Assembly (NCBI RefSeq): GCF_011764585.1
Contig: NZ_AP022853.1
Span: 1,285,501-1,349,500 of the forward strand
Length of the DNA stretch: 64,000 nucleotides
Reading direction: 5' to 3'
Origin: Sulfurimicrobium lacus
GTDB lineage: Bacteria; Pseudomonadota; Gammaproteobacteria; Burkholderiales; Sulfuricellaceae
The translations under genes were made by a program, and so were the position numbers. Shown here piece by piece: positions 26,932 to 36,118 of the stretch; the first letter of the stretch is position 1; each line of letters opens with the position of its first letter. Below the pieces are notes generated by a model. That model searched no databases and was not told the origin of the DNA. It was given only the letters and a program-made list of their open reading frames with translations.

Positions 26932-27004
26932 GAAATAAAAAATCACGTCGATTGACGTGCTTAAGTGCTTGATTTTGCTTGTGTTTTTCAGATTTGGCGA
27001 GCAA

Positions 27005-27014
27005 CATTACGAAT
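27005..27014. repeat. Right attachment core (10 bp)
   Basis: CATTACGAAT, identical to 17515-17524. On this side it is joined to the tRNA 5' half (GCGCTGCTCTACC on the plus strand). Confidence 0.88.
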
Positions 27015-27044
27015 GCGCTGCTCTACCAACTGAGCTACATCGGC
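27005..27044 (-). pseudogene. 5' half of disrupted tRNA-Thr(CGU)
   Basis: The minus strand reads acceptor GCCGATG, the D-arm GCTCAGTTGGTAGAGC, AGCGC and the anticodon loop up to ATTCGTAATG, then turns into TTGCTCGCC of the island. With the 3' half at 17479-17514 it restores exactly 76 nt. Its own promoter still stands upstream. Confidence 0.92.
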
Positions 27045-27050
27045 AACGCT

Positions 27051-27060
27051 GCGCATTATA
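27051..27060 (-). promoter_or_regulatory. Stranded tRNA-Thr promoter, -10 box
   Basis: On the minus strand a perfect TATAAT is followed by a GCGC discriminator, placing the transcript start about 4-5 nt before the tRNA 5' half. No good -35 is visible. It now points into the right end of the island and the integrase remnant. Confidence 0.6.
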
Positions 27061-27081
27061 TAACGAAAAATTTTGCCGCGG

Positions 27082-28194
27082 CTATTTCCCGCCCAGATGC
27101 GGCTCCAGATGGCGGCGCATGAACTCGTGGAAATGCACCATGCCGTCTTCCATGGGCGACTGGTAGGGGCCCATTTCGTTGATGCCCTGGCGGTGCAGCT
27201 CGCGTCGGCCGTCGTCCATGCGCTGGCAGATGTCCTCGTCCTCGACGGCGGTTTCCTTGTAGGCGGCTTGTTCCGCCTCGACGAATTCGCGCTCGAATAG
27301 CGCGATGTCTTCCGGGTAATAGAATTCGACCACGTTGGTGCAGGTCAGGGGGCCGGTCGGGACGATGAAGCTGATCACCAGCACGTGGGGGTACCACTCG
27401 ATCATGATGTTGGGGTAGTACACCAGCCAGATCGCGCCTTTGGTGGGGGCCTTGCCCGCGCCGTATTTGAGCACCTGTTCCTGCCAGCGCTGGTACACCG
27501 GGCTGCCCGAGTGGGTCAGGGCATCCTTGATGCCTACAGTCTGCACGCTGTAGCGCTCGCCGAATTCCCATTTCAGTTCGTCGCAGTTGACGAAGCTGCC
27601 GAGGCCGGGATGGAACGGCACCACATGGTAGTCTTCCAGGTAGACTTCGATGAAGGTTTTCCAGTTGAAGTTGTAGTGGTCCACCATCACCCGGTCCAGC
27701 ATGTAGCCGGAAAAATCCAGGTCCTGCATCACGCCCATGTTTTTCAGGTCTTGCGCCACGTCGCGTTCGCCGGTGAACAGCATGCCGTTCCAGTTCTGCA
27801 GCGGTGTCTTGCCCAGATCGAGGCAGGGGTTGCCGGGGAAATGAGGCGCACCGATGAGCTTTCCGCCCATGTCGTAAGTCCAGCGGTGCAGCGGACAGAC
27901 GATGTTCTTGGCCTGGCCGCGCCCTTTCAGCATGATGGCCTGGCGGTGGCGGCAGATGTTGGAAAGCAATTCCACGCCTTGTTCGGTGCGCACCAGTGCC
28001 TTGGCATTGTTCATCCATTCCAGCGACTGGAAATCGCCCACGTTGGGCACCATCAACTCGTGGCCGACATAGTTCGCGCCACCGGCGAAAAAGAGTTGCT
28101 GCTCGATATCGTAAATCCGCTGGTCGATGTACCAGTCGACCGGCAGTTGCGGCGAGGTCTTGAGCAGCGCGGAGGTGTTGGCCAAATCAGTCAT
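27082..28194 (-). CDS. Rieske [2Fe-2S] aromatic ring-hydroxylating oxygenase-type protein
   Basis: A 370-residue Rieske non-heme iron oxygenase alpha-subunit-like protein. The Rieske motif is C-x-H-x16-C-x2-H (Cys81, His83, Cys100, His103). The mononuclear iron site is seen in the NWKTFIEVYLEDYHVVPFHP block (two His). I start at MTDLANT (28194), which has a modest AGGGT upstream. No beta subunit, ferredoxin or reductase is adjacent. Orphan members of this family occur in chemolithotrophic betaproteobacteria with unknown substrate. It is divergent from xseB. Confidence 0.85.
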   Translation of the reverse strand: MTDLANTSALLKTSPQLPVDWYIDQRIYDIEQQLFFAGGANYVGHELMVPNVGDFQSLEWMNNAKALVRTEQGVELLSNICRHRQAIMLKGRGQAKNIVCPLHRWTYDMGGKLIGAPHFPGNPCLDLGKTPLQNWNGMLFTGERDVAQDLKNMGVMQDLDFSGYMLDRVMVDHYNFNWKTFIEVYLEDYHVVPFHPGLGSFVNCDELKWEFGERYSVQTVGIKDALTHSGSPVYQRWQEQVLKYGAGKAPTKGAIWLVYYPNIMIEWYPHVLVISFIVPTGPLTCTNVVEFYYPEDIALFEREFVEAEQAAYKETAVEDEDICQRMDDGRRELHRQGINEMGPYQSPMEDGMVHFHEFMRRHLEPHLGGK

Positions 28195-28288
28195 ACAACG
28201 ACCCTGTGACGAAATAAGTTTGAGCCTTGTCAGGCTTCGCATGAGGCGTCGCCAGAACGTTCAAAAAAGTCGATCATTTTGTGCCAAT

Positions 28289-28318
28289 TTGGCCTCCGGC
28301 GCAATATTCCGGTAAAAT
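28289..28318 (+). promoter_or_regulatory. Putative sigma70 promoter of xseB-ispA-dxs
   Basis: TTGGCC, 18 nt, TAAAAT (four and five matches to consensus). It would start transcription about 70 nt before xseB. Confidence 0.45.
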
Positions 28319-28394
28319 CGTCAGATTCAGTCAATTGACTATCTTTCCCTCCCCAGGGTTAGACTTTTTTACTATTTTCACAACCTGACTCCCA

Positions 28395-28649
28395 ATGACC
28401 AAGCCTGCAAAAACGGCCTCACCAAAGAGCTTCGAAAGTGCCCTGACCGAACTGGAGCAGGTCGTCGCTGCCATGGAGGCGGGCCAGATGCCGCTGGAGC
28501 AGTCGCTCACTGCCTATCAGCGCGGCATGGAACTGCTCAAATACTGTCAGGTGGCCCTGCAGGATGCGCAGCAACAGGTGAAAGTTCTCGAGGCGGGTTC
28601 CTTGATTGATTTTAATGCGGACGGTGGCGATTCCAGTGCAAGCGAATAA
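28395..28649 (+). CDS. xseB: Exodeoxyribonuclease VII small subunit
   Basis: An 84-residue protein with the XseB core: SFESALTELEQVVAAMEAGQ, then MPLEQSLTAYQRGMELLKYC, two helices that pair with the large subunit XseA in single-strand DNA degradation. Length is typical. The order xseB-ispA-dxs is classical in proteobacteria. XseA is not in this window. The start of ispA lies inside this gene. Confidence 0.95.
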   Translation: MTKPAKTASPKSFESALTELEQVVAAMEAGQMPLEQSLTAYQRGMELLKYCQVALQDAQQQVKVLEAGSLIDFNADGGDSSASE

Positions 28650-29535
28650 CGATTTTCAGGATTGGATGCGGCAGCGCCAGATGCGCATGGAAGCCGTGCT
28701 GGAACAGCTGTTGCCGGCGCCGGAACTGGCGCCGCAGCGCCTCCATCAGGCGATGCGCTATGCGGCCCTGGGCGGCGGCAAGCGGGTGCGTCCGCTGCTG
28801 GCTTATGCCGCCGGCGAGTTGGGCGGCGCGCCGGTAGAACGGGTGGAAACCGTGGCGGCGGCGGTGGAACTGATCCACGTTTATTCCCTGGTGCACGACG
28901 ACCTGCCGTGCATGGACGATGACGACCTGCGGCGCGGCAAGCCGACCTGCCACGTGCAGTTCGACGAGGCCACCGCCCTGCTGGTAGGCGACAGCCTGCA
29001 AAGTCTCGCCTTTCAGCTTGTCGCGGAACGTACCATCGCCCACAGCGCGGCATTGCAGCTGGAGTTGGTCAGGATGCTGGCGCTCGCCGCCGGTTCGCGC
29101 GGCATGGCCGGCGGGCAGGCGATCGACCTCGACTCGGTCGGCAAGAGCCTGACGCAGACCGAGCTCGAGTTCATGCACATGCACAAGACCGGCGCCCTGA
29201 TTCGCGCTGCCGTGCTGCTCGGGGCGCATTGCGGCGATGGCTTGGAGGCCGAACACCTGGATGCGATCAATCATTACGCCAAGTGCGTCGGCCTGGCATT
29301 CCAGGTGGTGGACGACATTCTCGATGTGGAAGCCAGTACCGCGACCCTGGGTAAGACCGCCGGCAAGGATGCGGAGAATAACAAGCCGACCTATGTCAGC
29401 ATTCTCGGGCTGAGCGATGCGCGCAACCTGGCGCAAGAACTGCACCAGAATGCACTTTCTGCACTGACCGGTTTCGGCGATAAGGCGCGCAGGCTGGTGC
29501 AACTCGCCGATTTCATCGTGCGGCGCCAGTCCTGA
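28615..29535 (+). CDS. ispA: Farnesyl diphosphate synthase (geranyltranstransferase)
   Basis: About 306 residues. Both aspartate-rich prenyltransferase motifs are clear: [17 protein letters not shown] (first) and VVDDILDVE (second), with the upstream GGKRVRPLL. It condenses DMAPP/GPP with IPP to farnesyl diphosphate, the precursor for quinones, undecaprenol and heme A/O side chains. The start is uncertain: ATG 28615 or GTG 28624, both inside xseB, with no strong ribosome binding site; coupling to xseB is likely. The stop overlaps the dxs start by one base. Confidence 0.94.
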   Translation: MRTVAIPVQANNDFQDWMRQRQMRMEAVLEQLLPAPELAPQRLHQAMRYAALGGGKRVRPLLAYAAGELGGAPVERVETVAAAVELIHVYSLVHDDLPCMDDDDLRRGKPTCHVQFDEATALLVGDSLQSLAFQLVAERTIAHSAALQLELVRMLALAAGSRGMAGGQAIDLDSVGKSLTQTELEFMHMHKTGALIRAAVLLGAHCGDGLEAEHLDAINHYAKCVGLAFQVVDDILDVEASTATLGKTAGKDAENNKPTYVSILGLSDARNLAQELHQNALSALTGFGDKARRLVQLADFIVRRQS

Positions 29536-31385
29536 TGTACCAGTTGCTCGATGCGATAGACAACCCGGAACAGTTGCGCGCGCTGGACCGCAGGCAGTTG
29601 CCGCAGCTCGCTGCAGAGTTACGTGCTTTCCTGATCGAAAGCGTGTCTCGTACCGGCGGTCATCTTTCTTCCAACCTGGGAACGGTGGAACTGACCATCG
29701 CGCTGCATTACGTGTTCAATACGCCCTCCGACCGTCTGGTATGGGATGTCGGGCATCAGACCTACCCGCACAAGATTCTCACCGGCCGGCGCGCAGCCAT
29801 GGCCAACCTGCGCCAGCTGGGCGGCATCGCCGGCTTTCCGCGCCGCGACGAGAGTCCCTTCGACGCGTTCGGCGCCGGGCATTCCAGCACTTCCATCAGC
29901 GCCGCGCTGGGCATGGCCGTGGCGGCCAAGCAGCAGGGCACCGACCGGCGCGCCGTGGCCATCATCGGCGACGGCGCCATGACCGCCGGCATGGCGTTCG
30001 AGGCGCTCAACAACGCCGGGACCATGGACGCCAACTTGCTGGTCATTCTCAACGACAACGACATGTCGATTTCGCCCAACGTGGGCGCGCTCAACAACTA
30101 CCTCGCCAAGCTCATGTCGGGACGTTTCTACGCGGCCGCCCGGCGCGCCAGCAAAAAAGTGCTGGGCGGCGTTGCTCCGCCGATCTGGGAGCTGGCCAAA
30201 CGCGCCGAGGAACACATGAAGGGCATGGTGATTCCCGGTACCTTGTTCGAGGAATTCGGCTTCAATTACATCGGACCGATCGACGGTCACGATCTCGACG
30301 TGCTGATCCCCACGTTGAGCAATATCCAGCAGCTGGAGGGGCCGCAGTTCCTGCACGTGGTGACGCAGAAGGGCAAGGGCTTCAAGTTCGCTGAAGAGGA
30401 TCCGTGCCTCTATCACGGCGTGGCCAAATTCGACCCGGAAGATGGCGTGCTGGGCAGCAAACCGGGCAGCCGCAAGACCTATACCCAGGTTTTCGGCGAC
30501 TGGTTGTGCGACATGGCCGCAGCGGATTCGCGCCTGGTGGGCATCACCCCCGCGATGCGCGAGGGCTCGGGCATGGTGAAATTCTCCGAGGATTTCCCCG
30601 CGCGCTATTTCGATGTCGGGATCGCCGAGCAGCACGCCGTGACTTTCGCCGCCGGGCTGGCCTGCGAAGGGCTGAAGCCGGTGGTGGCGATTTATTCTAC
30701 TTTCCTGCAGCGCGCCTACGACCAGCTGGTTCACGATGTGGCGCTGCAGAACCTGCCCGTTCTCTTCGCCATCGACCGCGCCGGGCTGGTGGGGGCGGAT
30801 GGCCCGACCCATGCCGGCAGCTTCGACCTTTCATTTTTGCGCTGCATCCCCAATATGGTGGTGATGGCGCCGAGCGACGAAAACGAATGCCGCCAGATGC
30901 TCTACACCGCTTTTCAGCTCGATCAGCCCACTGCGGTGCGCTACCCGCGCGGCAGCGGCGACGGCGTGGCAATTGCCGAGGAAATGACCGCCCTGCCGGT
31001 GGGGCGGGGCGAGATGCGCCGTCAGGGCGAGAAAATCGCCATCCTGGCGTTCGGCAGCATGCTGACGCCGGCGCTGCAGGCGGCCGAAGAACTGAACGCC
31101 AGCGTGGCCAACATGCGCTTCGTCAAGCCGCTGGACGATGCGCTGGTCAAGGAGCTCGCGGCCAGCCATCGGCTGCTGGTGACGGTCGAGGAAAACGCCG
31201 TCATGGGCGGAGCCGGCAGCGCAGTGGCCGAGAGCCTGGACCAGCAGGGGATTACCATTTCCTTGTTGCAGCTCGGCTTGCCCGACCAGTTCGTCGAACA
31301 GGGCGATCACGCCGTATTGCTGAAGATGTGCGGCCTCGACAAGGATGGACTGGTGCGATCCATCAGAAAATTATTACCCGAGTAG
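29535..31385 (+). CDS. dxs: 1-deoxy-D-xylulose-5-phosphate synthase
   Basis: A 616-residue TPP enzyme, the first step of the MEP isoprenoid pathway (pyruvate + glyceraldehyde 3-phosphate). Domains: TPP-binding ([18 protein letters not shown] at about 150), the transketolase-like central domain with [15 protein letters not shown] (catalytic Glu) and the C-terminal domain. Full length. It follows ispA with one-base overlap and ends just before the folE2 promoter. Confidence 0.97.
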   Translation: MYQLLDAIDNPEQLRALDRRQLPQLAAELRAFLIESVSRTGGHLSSNLGTVELTIALHYVFNTPSDRLVWDVGHQTYPHKILTGRRAAMANLRQLGGIAGFPRRDESPFDAFGAGHSSTSISAALGMAVAAKQQGTDRRAVAIIGDGAMTAGMAFEALNNAGTMDANLLVILNDNDMSISPNVGALNNYLAKLMSGRFYAAARRASKKVLGGVAPPIWELAKRAEEHMKGMVIPGTLFEEFGFNYIGPIDGHDLDVLIPTLSNIQQLEGPQFLHVVTQKGKGFKFAEEDPCLYHGVAKFDPEDGVLGSKPGSRKTYTQVFGDWLCDMAAADSRLVGITPAMREGSGMVKFSEDFPARYFDVGIAEQHAVTFAAGLACEGLKPVVAIYSTFLQRAYDQLVHDVALQNLPVLFAIDRAGLVGADGPTHAGSFDLSFLRCIPNMVVMAPSDENECRQMLYTAFQLDQPTAVRYPRGSGDGVAIAEEMTALPVGRGEMRRQGEKIAILAFGSMLTPALQAAEELNASVANMRFVKPLDDALVKELAASHRLLVTVEENAVMGGAGSAVAESLDQQGITISLLQLGLPDQFVEQGDHAVLLKMCGLDKDGLVRSIRKLLPE

Positions 31386-31414
31386 TTTACTCGGATATTG
31401 GAAGCGGTTATACT
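31386..31414 (+). promoter_or_regulatory. Putative sigma70 promoter of folE2
   Basis: TTTACT, 17 nt, TATACT (four and five consensus matches) directly after the dxs stop codon, about 40 bp before folE2. Confidence 0.6.
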
Positions 31415-31452
31415 GGCGCAACTCAACCAGCCGATGTTAAGGAATTGAATTC

Positions 31453-32280
31453 ATGAGCAACTGCACTGTCCCCTGTGACGGAACCACCGCCGCCTGCGAG
31501 ATCGAGGACGTTCAAGCCAGGCACGATACCCGCCAGCTGGCGATCGACAAGGTGGGCATCAAGTCCATCCGCCACCCGATCAAGGTGGCCGACAAGAGCG
31601 AGGGCGTTCAGCACACCGTAGCCGTGTTCAACATGTACGTGCATCTGCCCCACAACTTCAAGGGCACCCACATGTCGCGTTTCGTCGAAATCCTCAACGG
31701 ATACGAGCGTGAGATTTCGGTGGAAAACTTCGAAACTATGCTGCGCGAAATGGTCGTGCGCCTGGAAGCCGAATCCGGCCACGTGGAAATGTCTTTCCCC
31801 TATTTCATCAACAAGAAGGCGCCGATTTCAGGCGTGCAGAGCCTGCTGGACTACGAAGTGACCTTCATCGGCGAAATCGACAAGGGCCAGTATCGCCAGA
31901 CCATGAAAGTCATCGTCCCGGTCACCAGCCTGTGCCCTTGCTCGAAGAAGATTTCCGATTACGGCGCACACAACCAGCGCTCCCACGTCACGGTGACGGC
32001 GCGCACCAACGAAATGGTGTGGATCGAGGATATCGTGCGCATGGTGGAGGAACAGGCTTCATGCGAACTGTTCGGCCTGCTCAAGCGGCCCGACGAGAAA
32101 TATGTCACCGAACGTGCCTACGACAACCCGAAGTTCGTCGAAGACATGGTGCGCGACGTGGCGGCGGTGTTCAACGCCGACAAGCGCATCGATGCCTACA
32201 TCGTCGAATCGGAGAACTTCGAGTCGATTCATAACCACTCCGCCTACGCCCTCATCGAAAAGGACAAGACCGCGGTCTGA
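31453..32280 (+). CDS. folE2: GTP cyclohydrolase FolE2 (type IB)
   Basis: A 275-residue GTP cyclohydrolase IB, which opens GTP to dihydroneopterin triphosphate for folate (and queuosine) synthesis. Conserved blocks: [36 protein letters not shown] (split here as the metal-binding Cys motif CPCSK and the HNQRSH), and EDMVRDVA. FolE2 works with metals other than zinc, so it is favoured where zinc runs low. No FolE (type IA) is visible in this window. An AAGGA ribosome binding site precedes the ATG. Confidence 0.95.
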   Translation: MSNCTVPCDGTTAACEIEDVQARHDTRQLAIDKVGIKSIRHPIKVADKSEGVQHTVAVFNMYVHLPHNFKGTHMSRFVEILNGYEREISVENFETMLREMVVRLEAESGHVEMSFPYFINKKAPISGVQSLLDYEVTFIGEIDKGQYRQTMKVIVPVTSLCPCSKKISDYGAHNQRSHVTVTARTNEMVWIEDIVRMVEEQASCELFGLLKRPDEKYVTERAYDNPKFVEDMVRDVAAVFNADKRIDAYIVESENFESIHNHSAYALIEKDKTAV

Positions 32281-32293
32281 GTGGGCGCTGAGG

Positions 32294-32944
32294 TTAATAG
32301 CGTTTGGTCAGTACCATGCTGTCTCCCTCGCGTTTCATGTTGACGCGGTTGAGGAAGCTCATGCCGAGCAACACCACCGGCATGGGGCTTTCATGCACCG
32401 AGGCCGACACGCCGTTGAGGCTGATGTCGCCTACTTTTACGTTATTCAGACTGATACGGTAGACCGGTACGATCCCGTTGGCGGTCGAGGAATAGCCGCG
32501 TTCCCCGTTCTGGTATGAAAGACCGAGGCGCTTGGCTTCGGCGCTGCTCATGGCAATCGTCGTGGCGCCGGTGTCCACGAGAAAGCGCGTGGAATTACCG
32601 TTGATGCTGCCCGTAGTGATGAAATGTCCCTGGGAATCTGCGGTCAGGATCACCTTGGCCGCTCCCCCGGATTCCTGCGCGCCTCCCGTCGAGGTGCCTT
32701 GTCCCAGTCCCAGCGTCATCCGCTTGCCGTCAACCTCCAGTATCGCCTGATTCGAATTCGCACCGATCAGCTTCACGCCTTCCGGTGTTTTTTCGCCCAC
32801 CCTGAGCAGTTTCTGCGTCCCGCCGTTGATGGTGACCAGCGCTCTGTCGCTGAACAGGCCGGCTACGCTGATATCGGTGGCGAAGGAGGTGGCCGGGAAT
32901 AGCAGCACGCCGACGAGAGTCAGGCTAGAATAAATCTTTTGCAC
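32294..32944 (-). CDS. Retropepsin-like aspartic protease (TIGR02281 type), exported
   Basis: A 216-residue protein with a signal peptide (about 1-22). The C-terminal half is a clan AA aspartic protease domain with FLVDTGATTIAMS (catalytic Asp) and the second signature VVLLGMSFLNRV (LLGMSFL). As in retropepsins, one domain per chain implies a dimer. These exported proteins are common in Betaproteobacteria; substrate unknown. It converges with folE2 (13 nt gap) and is divergent from the amidotransferase gene. Confidence 0.85.
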   Translation of the reverse strand: MQKIYSSLTLVGVLLFPATSFATDISVAGLFSDRALVTINGGTQKLLRVGEKTPEGVKLIGANSNQAILEVDGKRMTLGLGQGTSTGGAQESGGAAKVILTADSQGHFITTGSINGNSTRFLVDTGATTIAMSSAEAKRLGLSYQNGERGYSSTANGIVPVYRISLNNVKVGDISLNGVSASVHESPMPVVLLGMSFLNRVNMKREGDSMVLTKRY

Positions 32945-32962
32945 GAATTAGGAGCCTCAGAA

Positions 32963-33673
32963 ATGAAACCGGTTGCGATTTTTCGCCACGCTCGGAGCGA
33001 AGGTCCGGGCTATTTTGCCACATTCCTGAGCGAAAGAAATATTCCATGGGTCCTGATCAAAATAGACGAGGGTGCGCACCCACCTCAGGACGTGAATGCA
33101 TTTTCCGGCCTGGTGTTCATGGGTGGCCCGATGAGTGTAAACGACGATCTGCCCTGGATACCTCCTGTTCTGGAACTGATCCGTCAGGCCGTGGCTGGCG
33201 GTATTCCTGTGTTAGGACACTGTCTTGGCGGGCAGTTGATGGCCAAGGCGTTGGGTGGCGTGGTGTCGGTCAATCCAATCAAGGAGATCGGGTGGGGCGA
33301 GGTGAACGCAGCAAGCAACCCGGTCGCCGAGGCGTGGCTTGGGGAAGTCAAAGGGTTCGAAGCTTTTCACTGGCACGGCGAGACATTTTCCATTCCGCCC
33401 GATGCTACCATCATCTTGGCGAACGCCAATTGTGCCCACCAGGGGTTTGCCCAGGACAAGCACCTGGCGCTGCAATGTCACGTCGAAATGACGGAGGAGA
33501 TGGTAAAGGAATGGTGCGATGTCGGTGCGACCGAGGTGCAGTCATCTCTGAGCAGTCCTGCCGTGCAGTCCGCCGAGGAAATAGTGCGATGTTTGCCGGA
33601 GCGTATCCAGAAACTCAACGTAAACGCGTCTGCCATCTATAGCCGCTGGATACAGGGGCTGAAACATCACTGA
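32963..33673 (+). CDS. Class I glutamine amidotransferase
   Basis: A 236-residue GATase1-type protein. The triad is complete: nucleophilic Cys87 in GHCLGGQ, His173 and Glu175 in CHVEM. The family (GMP-synthase-like amidotransferases) contains enzymes of unknown acceptor, some acting on gamma-glutamyl compounds. AGGAG 9 nt before ATG 32963 fixes the start. It stands alone, with the aspartic protease divergent. Confidence 0.82.
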   Translation: MKPVAIFRHARSEGPGYFATFLSERNIPWVLIKIDEGAHPPQDVNAFSGLVFMGGPMSVNDDLPWIPPVLELIRQAVAGGIPVLGHCLGGQLMAKALGGVVSVNPIKEIGWGEVNAASNPVAEAWLGEVKGFEAFHWHGETFSIPPDATIILANANCAHQGFAQDKHLALQCHVEMTEEMVKEWCDVGATEVQSSLSSPAVQSAEEIVRCLPERIQKLNVNASAIYSRWIQGLKHH

Positions 33674-33760
33674 TCGGCCGATTTTGACTGTGTGCGTATT
33701 GTAATTGTTCGCAATAAGGCGATTGTGCAATAATTTACCTTTTCTCCCGAATTTTTTGCA

Positions 33761-35173
33761 ATGATCGCACTAACGCTGTATGAGAAGTTGTGGCAGTCCC
33801 ACGTGGTGCACACCGAACCGGATGGCACCGCGCTGCTTTATATCGACCGCCATCTGCTGCATGAGGTGACCAGTCCGCAGGCCTTCGAAGGTCTGCGCCT
33901 GGCGGGCCGCAAGCCGTGGCGCTTGTCCGCCAACCTCGCGGTGGCGGACCATAACGTTCCGACCACCGACCGCAAGAGCGGAATCGCCGACCCGGTTTCG
34001 CGTCTTCAGGTGGATACGCTCGACCAGAATTGCGAGGCATTCGGCATCACCGAATTCAAAATGAACGATGTGCGTCAGGGTATCGTCCACGTCATCGGCC
34101 CCGAGCAGGGCGCCACGCTGCCGGGCATGACCGTGGTGTGCGGCGATTCCCACACCAGTACCCATGGCGCTTTTGCGGCGCTGGCGCACGGCATCGGCAC
34201 CTCCGAAGTGGAACACGTGCTGGCCACGCAATGCCTGCTGCAAAAGAAATCGAAGACCATGCTGGTCAAGGTGGGCGGCGCGCTCGCCAAGGGTGTGACG
34301 GCCAAGGACATCGCCCTGGCGGTGATCGGCAGGATCGGTACCGCCGGCGGCAACGGCTACGCCATCGAATTCGCCGGCACGACGATACGCGCGCTTTCCA
34401 TGGAAGGCCGCATGACGCTGTGCAACATGGCGATCGAGGCCGGCGCCCGTGCCGGCATGGTGGCGGCGGACGACACCACCATCAATTACGTCAAGGGCCG
34501 TCCTTTCGCGCCCACGGGTGAGCAGTGGGACAAGGCCGTGGCTTACTGGCGCACATTGCACAGCGACGAAGGCGCCCACTTCGACAAGCTAGTGGAGATC
34601 GACGGCTCGGCGATCAAACCCCAGGTAACCTGGGGCACTTCGCCGGAAATGGTGGCGACGATAGACGATTGCGTGCCCGACCCTGCCCGCGAGGCCGACC
34701 CGGTCAAGCGGGGCGGCATGGAGCGGGCACTGGCCTACATGGGCTTGCAGGCCAATACGCCGATCGACCAGATTGCGGTGGACAAGGTCTTCATCGGTTC
34801 CTGCACTAATTCCCGCATTGAAGACTTGCGCGCTGCGGCGGCGGTCGCCAAGGGGCGGCATGTCGCTCCCAACATCAAGTTGGCGTTGGTGGTTCCTGGT
34901 TCCGGCTTGGTGAAGAAGCAGGCGGAGCAGGAAGGCCTGGACCGGATTTTCCGCGAGGCCGGTTTCGAATGGCGCGACCCGGGTTGTTCCATGTGTCTGG
35001 CGATGAATGCCGACCGCCTGGAGCCGGGCGAGCGCTGCGCTTCCACCTCCAACCGCAATTTCGAGGGGCGGCAGGGACCGGGTGGACGCACCCATCTGGT
35101 GAGCCCGGAAATGGCCGCGGCAGCCGCGATTGCAGGGCATTTCACGGATGTGCGTAAATTGGGCGGCCGGTGA
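33761..35173 (+). CDS. leuC: 3-isopropylmalate dehydratase large subunit
   Basis: A 470-residue aconitase-family protein. The [4Fe-4S] ligands are in [19 protein letters not shown] residues and [13 protein letters not shown], and GCSMCLAMN. It isomerises 2-isopropylmalate to 3-isopropylmalate with LeuD. First gene of a leucine operon leuC-ecn-leuD-leuB; leuA is not here, which is common in Betaproteobacteria. The 87-nt gap before it has an AATAAT box near 33730 but no clear -35. Confidence 0.97.
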   Translation: MIALTLYEKLWQSHVVHTEPDGTALLYIDRHLLHEVTSPQAFEGLRLAGRKPWRLSANLAVADHNVPTTDRKSGIADPVSRLQVDTLDQNCEAFGITEFKMNDVRQGIVHVIGPEQGATLPGMTVVCGDSHTSTHGAFAALAHGIGTSEVEHVLATQCLLQKKSKTMLVKVGGALAKGVTAKDIALAVIGRIGTAGGNGYAIEFAGTTIRALSMEGRMTLCNMAIEAGARAGMVAADDTTINYVKGRPFAPTGEQWDKAVAYWRTLHSDEGAHFDKLVEIDGSAIKPQVTWGTSPEMVATIDDCVPDPAREADPVKRGGMERALAYMGLQANTPIDQIAVDKVFIGSCTNSRIEDLRAAAAVAKGRHVAPNIKLALVVPGSGLVKKQAEQEGLDRIFREAGFEWRDPGCSMCLAMNADRLEPGERCASTSNRNFEGRQGPGGRTHLVSPEMAAAAAIAGHFTDVRKLGGR

Positions 35174-35178
35174 TTATC

Positions 35179-35391
35179 ATGCGTACTCTGAAAATATTTC
35201 TAGTGACTTTGGGTTTGCTGTTATTGGCAGCCTGCAATACGGTTCAAGGCGTGGGCAAGAGCACGGCCAACCTGGGCAACAAGATCGAGCACAAAGGCGA
35301 AGAAAAGAATAGTCCCGTGCTGAAGGGGGTAGGGAAGGACATGTCCGTAGTGGGTGAAAAGATCGAGCAATCTGCTGAAGGAAAAAAATAA
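35179..35391 (+). CDS. Entericidin-like small lipoprotein
   Basis: A 70-residue lipoprotein starting MRTLKIFLVTLG, with the lipobox LLAAC (Cys about 18) and the entericidin signature NTVQGVGKSTANLGNKIE. The second half repeats the theme (GVGKDMSVVGEKIEQSAE), a small internal duplication. Entericidins are antidote/toxin-type lipoproteins in E. coli, under stress control. Here it sits inside the leucine operon, 5 nt after leuC and 6 nt before leuD, so it is co-transcribed with them. A role there is not known to me. Confidence 0.8.
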   Translation: MRTLKIFLVTLGLLLLAACNTVQGVGKSTANLGNKIEHKGEEKNSPVLKGVGKDMSVVGEKIEQSAEGKK

Positions 35392-35397
35392 GAAAAA

Positions 35398-36036
35398 ATG
35401 GAAAAATTTACCCACCTGAATGGCCTCGTGGCACCCTTGGATCGTGCCAATGTGGATACCGATGCCATCATTCCGAAGCAATTCCTGAAATCCATCAAGC
35501 GCAGCGGCTTCGGTCCCAACGCGTTCGACGAATGGCGCTATCTCGACCACGGTGAGCCGGGCATGGACAATTCCGTGCGTCCGCTCAACCCTGATTTCGT
35601 CCTTAACCAGGCACGTTACCAGGGCGCGCAAATTCTCCTCGCGCGCGAAAATTTCGGTTGCGGGTCGAGCCGGGAGCATGCCCCCTGGGCGCTGCTGGAC
35701 TATGGCTTCCGCGCCATCATCGCCCCTAGTTTTGCCGATATCTTTTTCAACAACTGCTTCAAAAACGGCATCTTGCCGATCGTGCTGGATGCCGCCGACG
35801 TGGATCGACTGTTCAACGAGGTGGCGGCGCAGGAGGGCTATCGCCTGACGGTCGACCTGGAAGCGCAGACTGTCGCCACCCCCGGCGGACATGTTTTCAG
35901 CTTTGAAGTGGATAGCTTCCGCAAATACTGTCTGCTGCACGGCCTGGACGATATCGGCCTGACTTTGCAGCATGCCGAAAGGATAACTGCTTACGAAGAG
36001 CGGCGCCGCCAGTCGGAGCCGTGGGTGTTTGAATAA
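35398..36036 (+). CDS. leuD: 3-isopropylmalate dehydratase small subunit
   Basis: A 212-residue swivelling domain of isopropylmalate isomerase. Conserved [14 protein letters not shown] at the start and the [13 protein letters not shown] active-site loop are intact. Works with LeuC. Normal length. Followed by an 82-nt gap containing a large inverted repeat before leuB. Confidence 0.97.
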   Translation: MEKFTHLNGLVAPLDRANVDTDAIIPKQFLKSIKRSGFGPNAFDEWRYLDHGEPGMDNSVRPLNPDFVLNQARYQGAQILLARENFGCGSSREHAPWALLDYGFRAIIAPSFADIFFNNCFKNGILPIVLDAADVDRLFNEVAAQEGYRLTVDLEAQTVATPGGHVFSFEVDSFRKYCLLHGLDDIGLTLQHAERITAYEERRRQSEPWVFE

Positions 36037-36049
36037 ACGTGAGGCGTGA

Positions 36050-36102
36050 GGGTGAGGGGTGAGGCGTCAGCGCTTTTTCCCCTCACTCCTCACCCCTCAC
36101 CC
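36050..36102. repeat. 15-bp perfect inverted repeat between leuD and leuB
   Basis: GGGTGAGGGGTGAGG at 36050-36064 and CCTCACCCCTCACCC at 36088-36102 are exact complements around a 23-nt loop, in a purine-only/pyrimidine-only GTGAGG-rich context. It may attenuate leuB expression or be a mobile palindrome. In RNA it would form a stable hairpin without a following T-run, so it is not a classical terminator. Confidence 0.7.
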
Positions 36103-36118
36103 CTAACGGAATTTACCA

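Larger units (their letters stand above)
17515..27004. mobile_element. Integrated genomic island in tRNA-Thr(CGU), about 9.5 kb
   Basis: Boundaries come from the two halves of one tRNA-Thr gene and the duplicated 10-bp core. Further support: putative integrase arm sites near both ends, a tyrosine-integrase N-terminus reading inwards from the right end, and cargo (XRE and HTH regulators, helicase, KilA-N, AIPR-like, orphan genes) unlike the flanking core genes. The integrase has lost its catalytic region through an internal deletion, so the island is probably no longer mobile unless helped in trans. It also carries a whole tRNA-Thr(CGU) gene. What it brought intact is the C39-like pair, the lipoprotein/hydrolase pair and two hypothetical genes. 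Confidence 0.88.

Noticed and set aside
26576..26938. C-terminal part of the plus-strand frame after the AIPR-like remnant
   Set aside because: It is antisense to the integrase N-terminus, which is a clearly conserved domain; so the frame is a chimera made by deletion.
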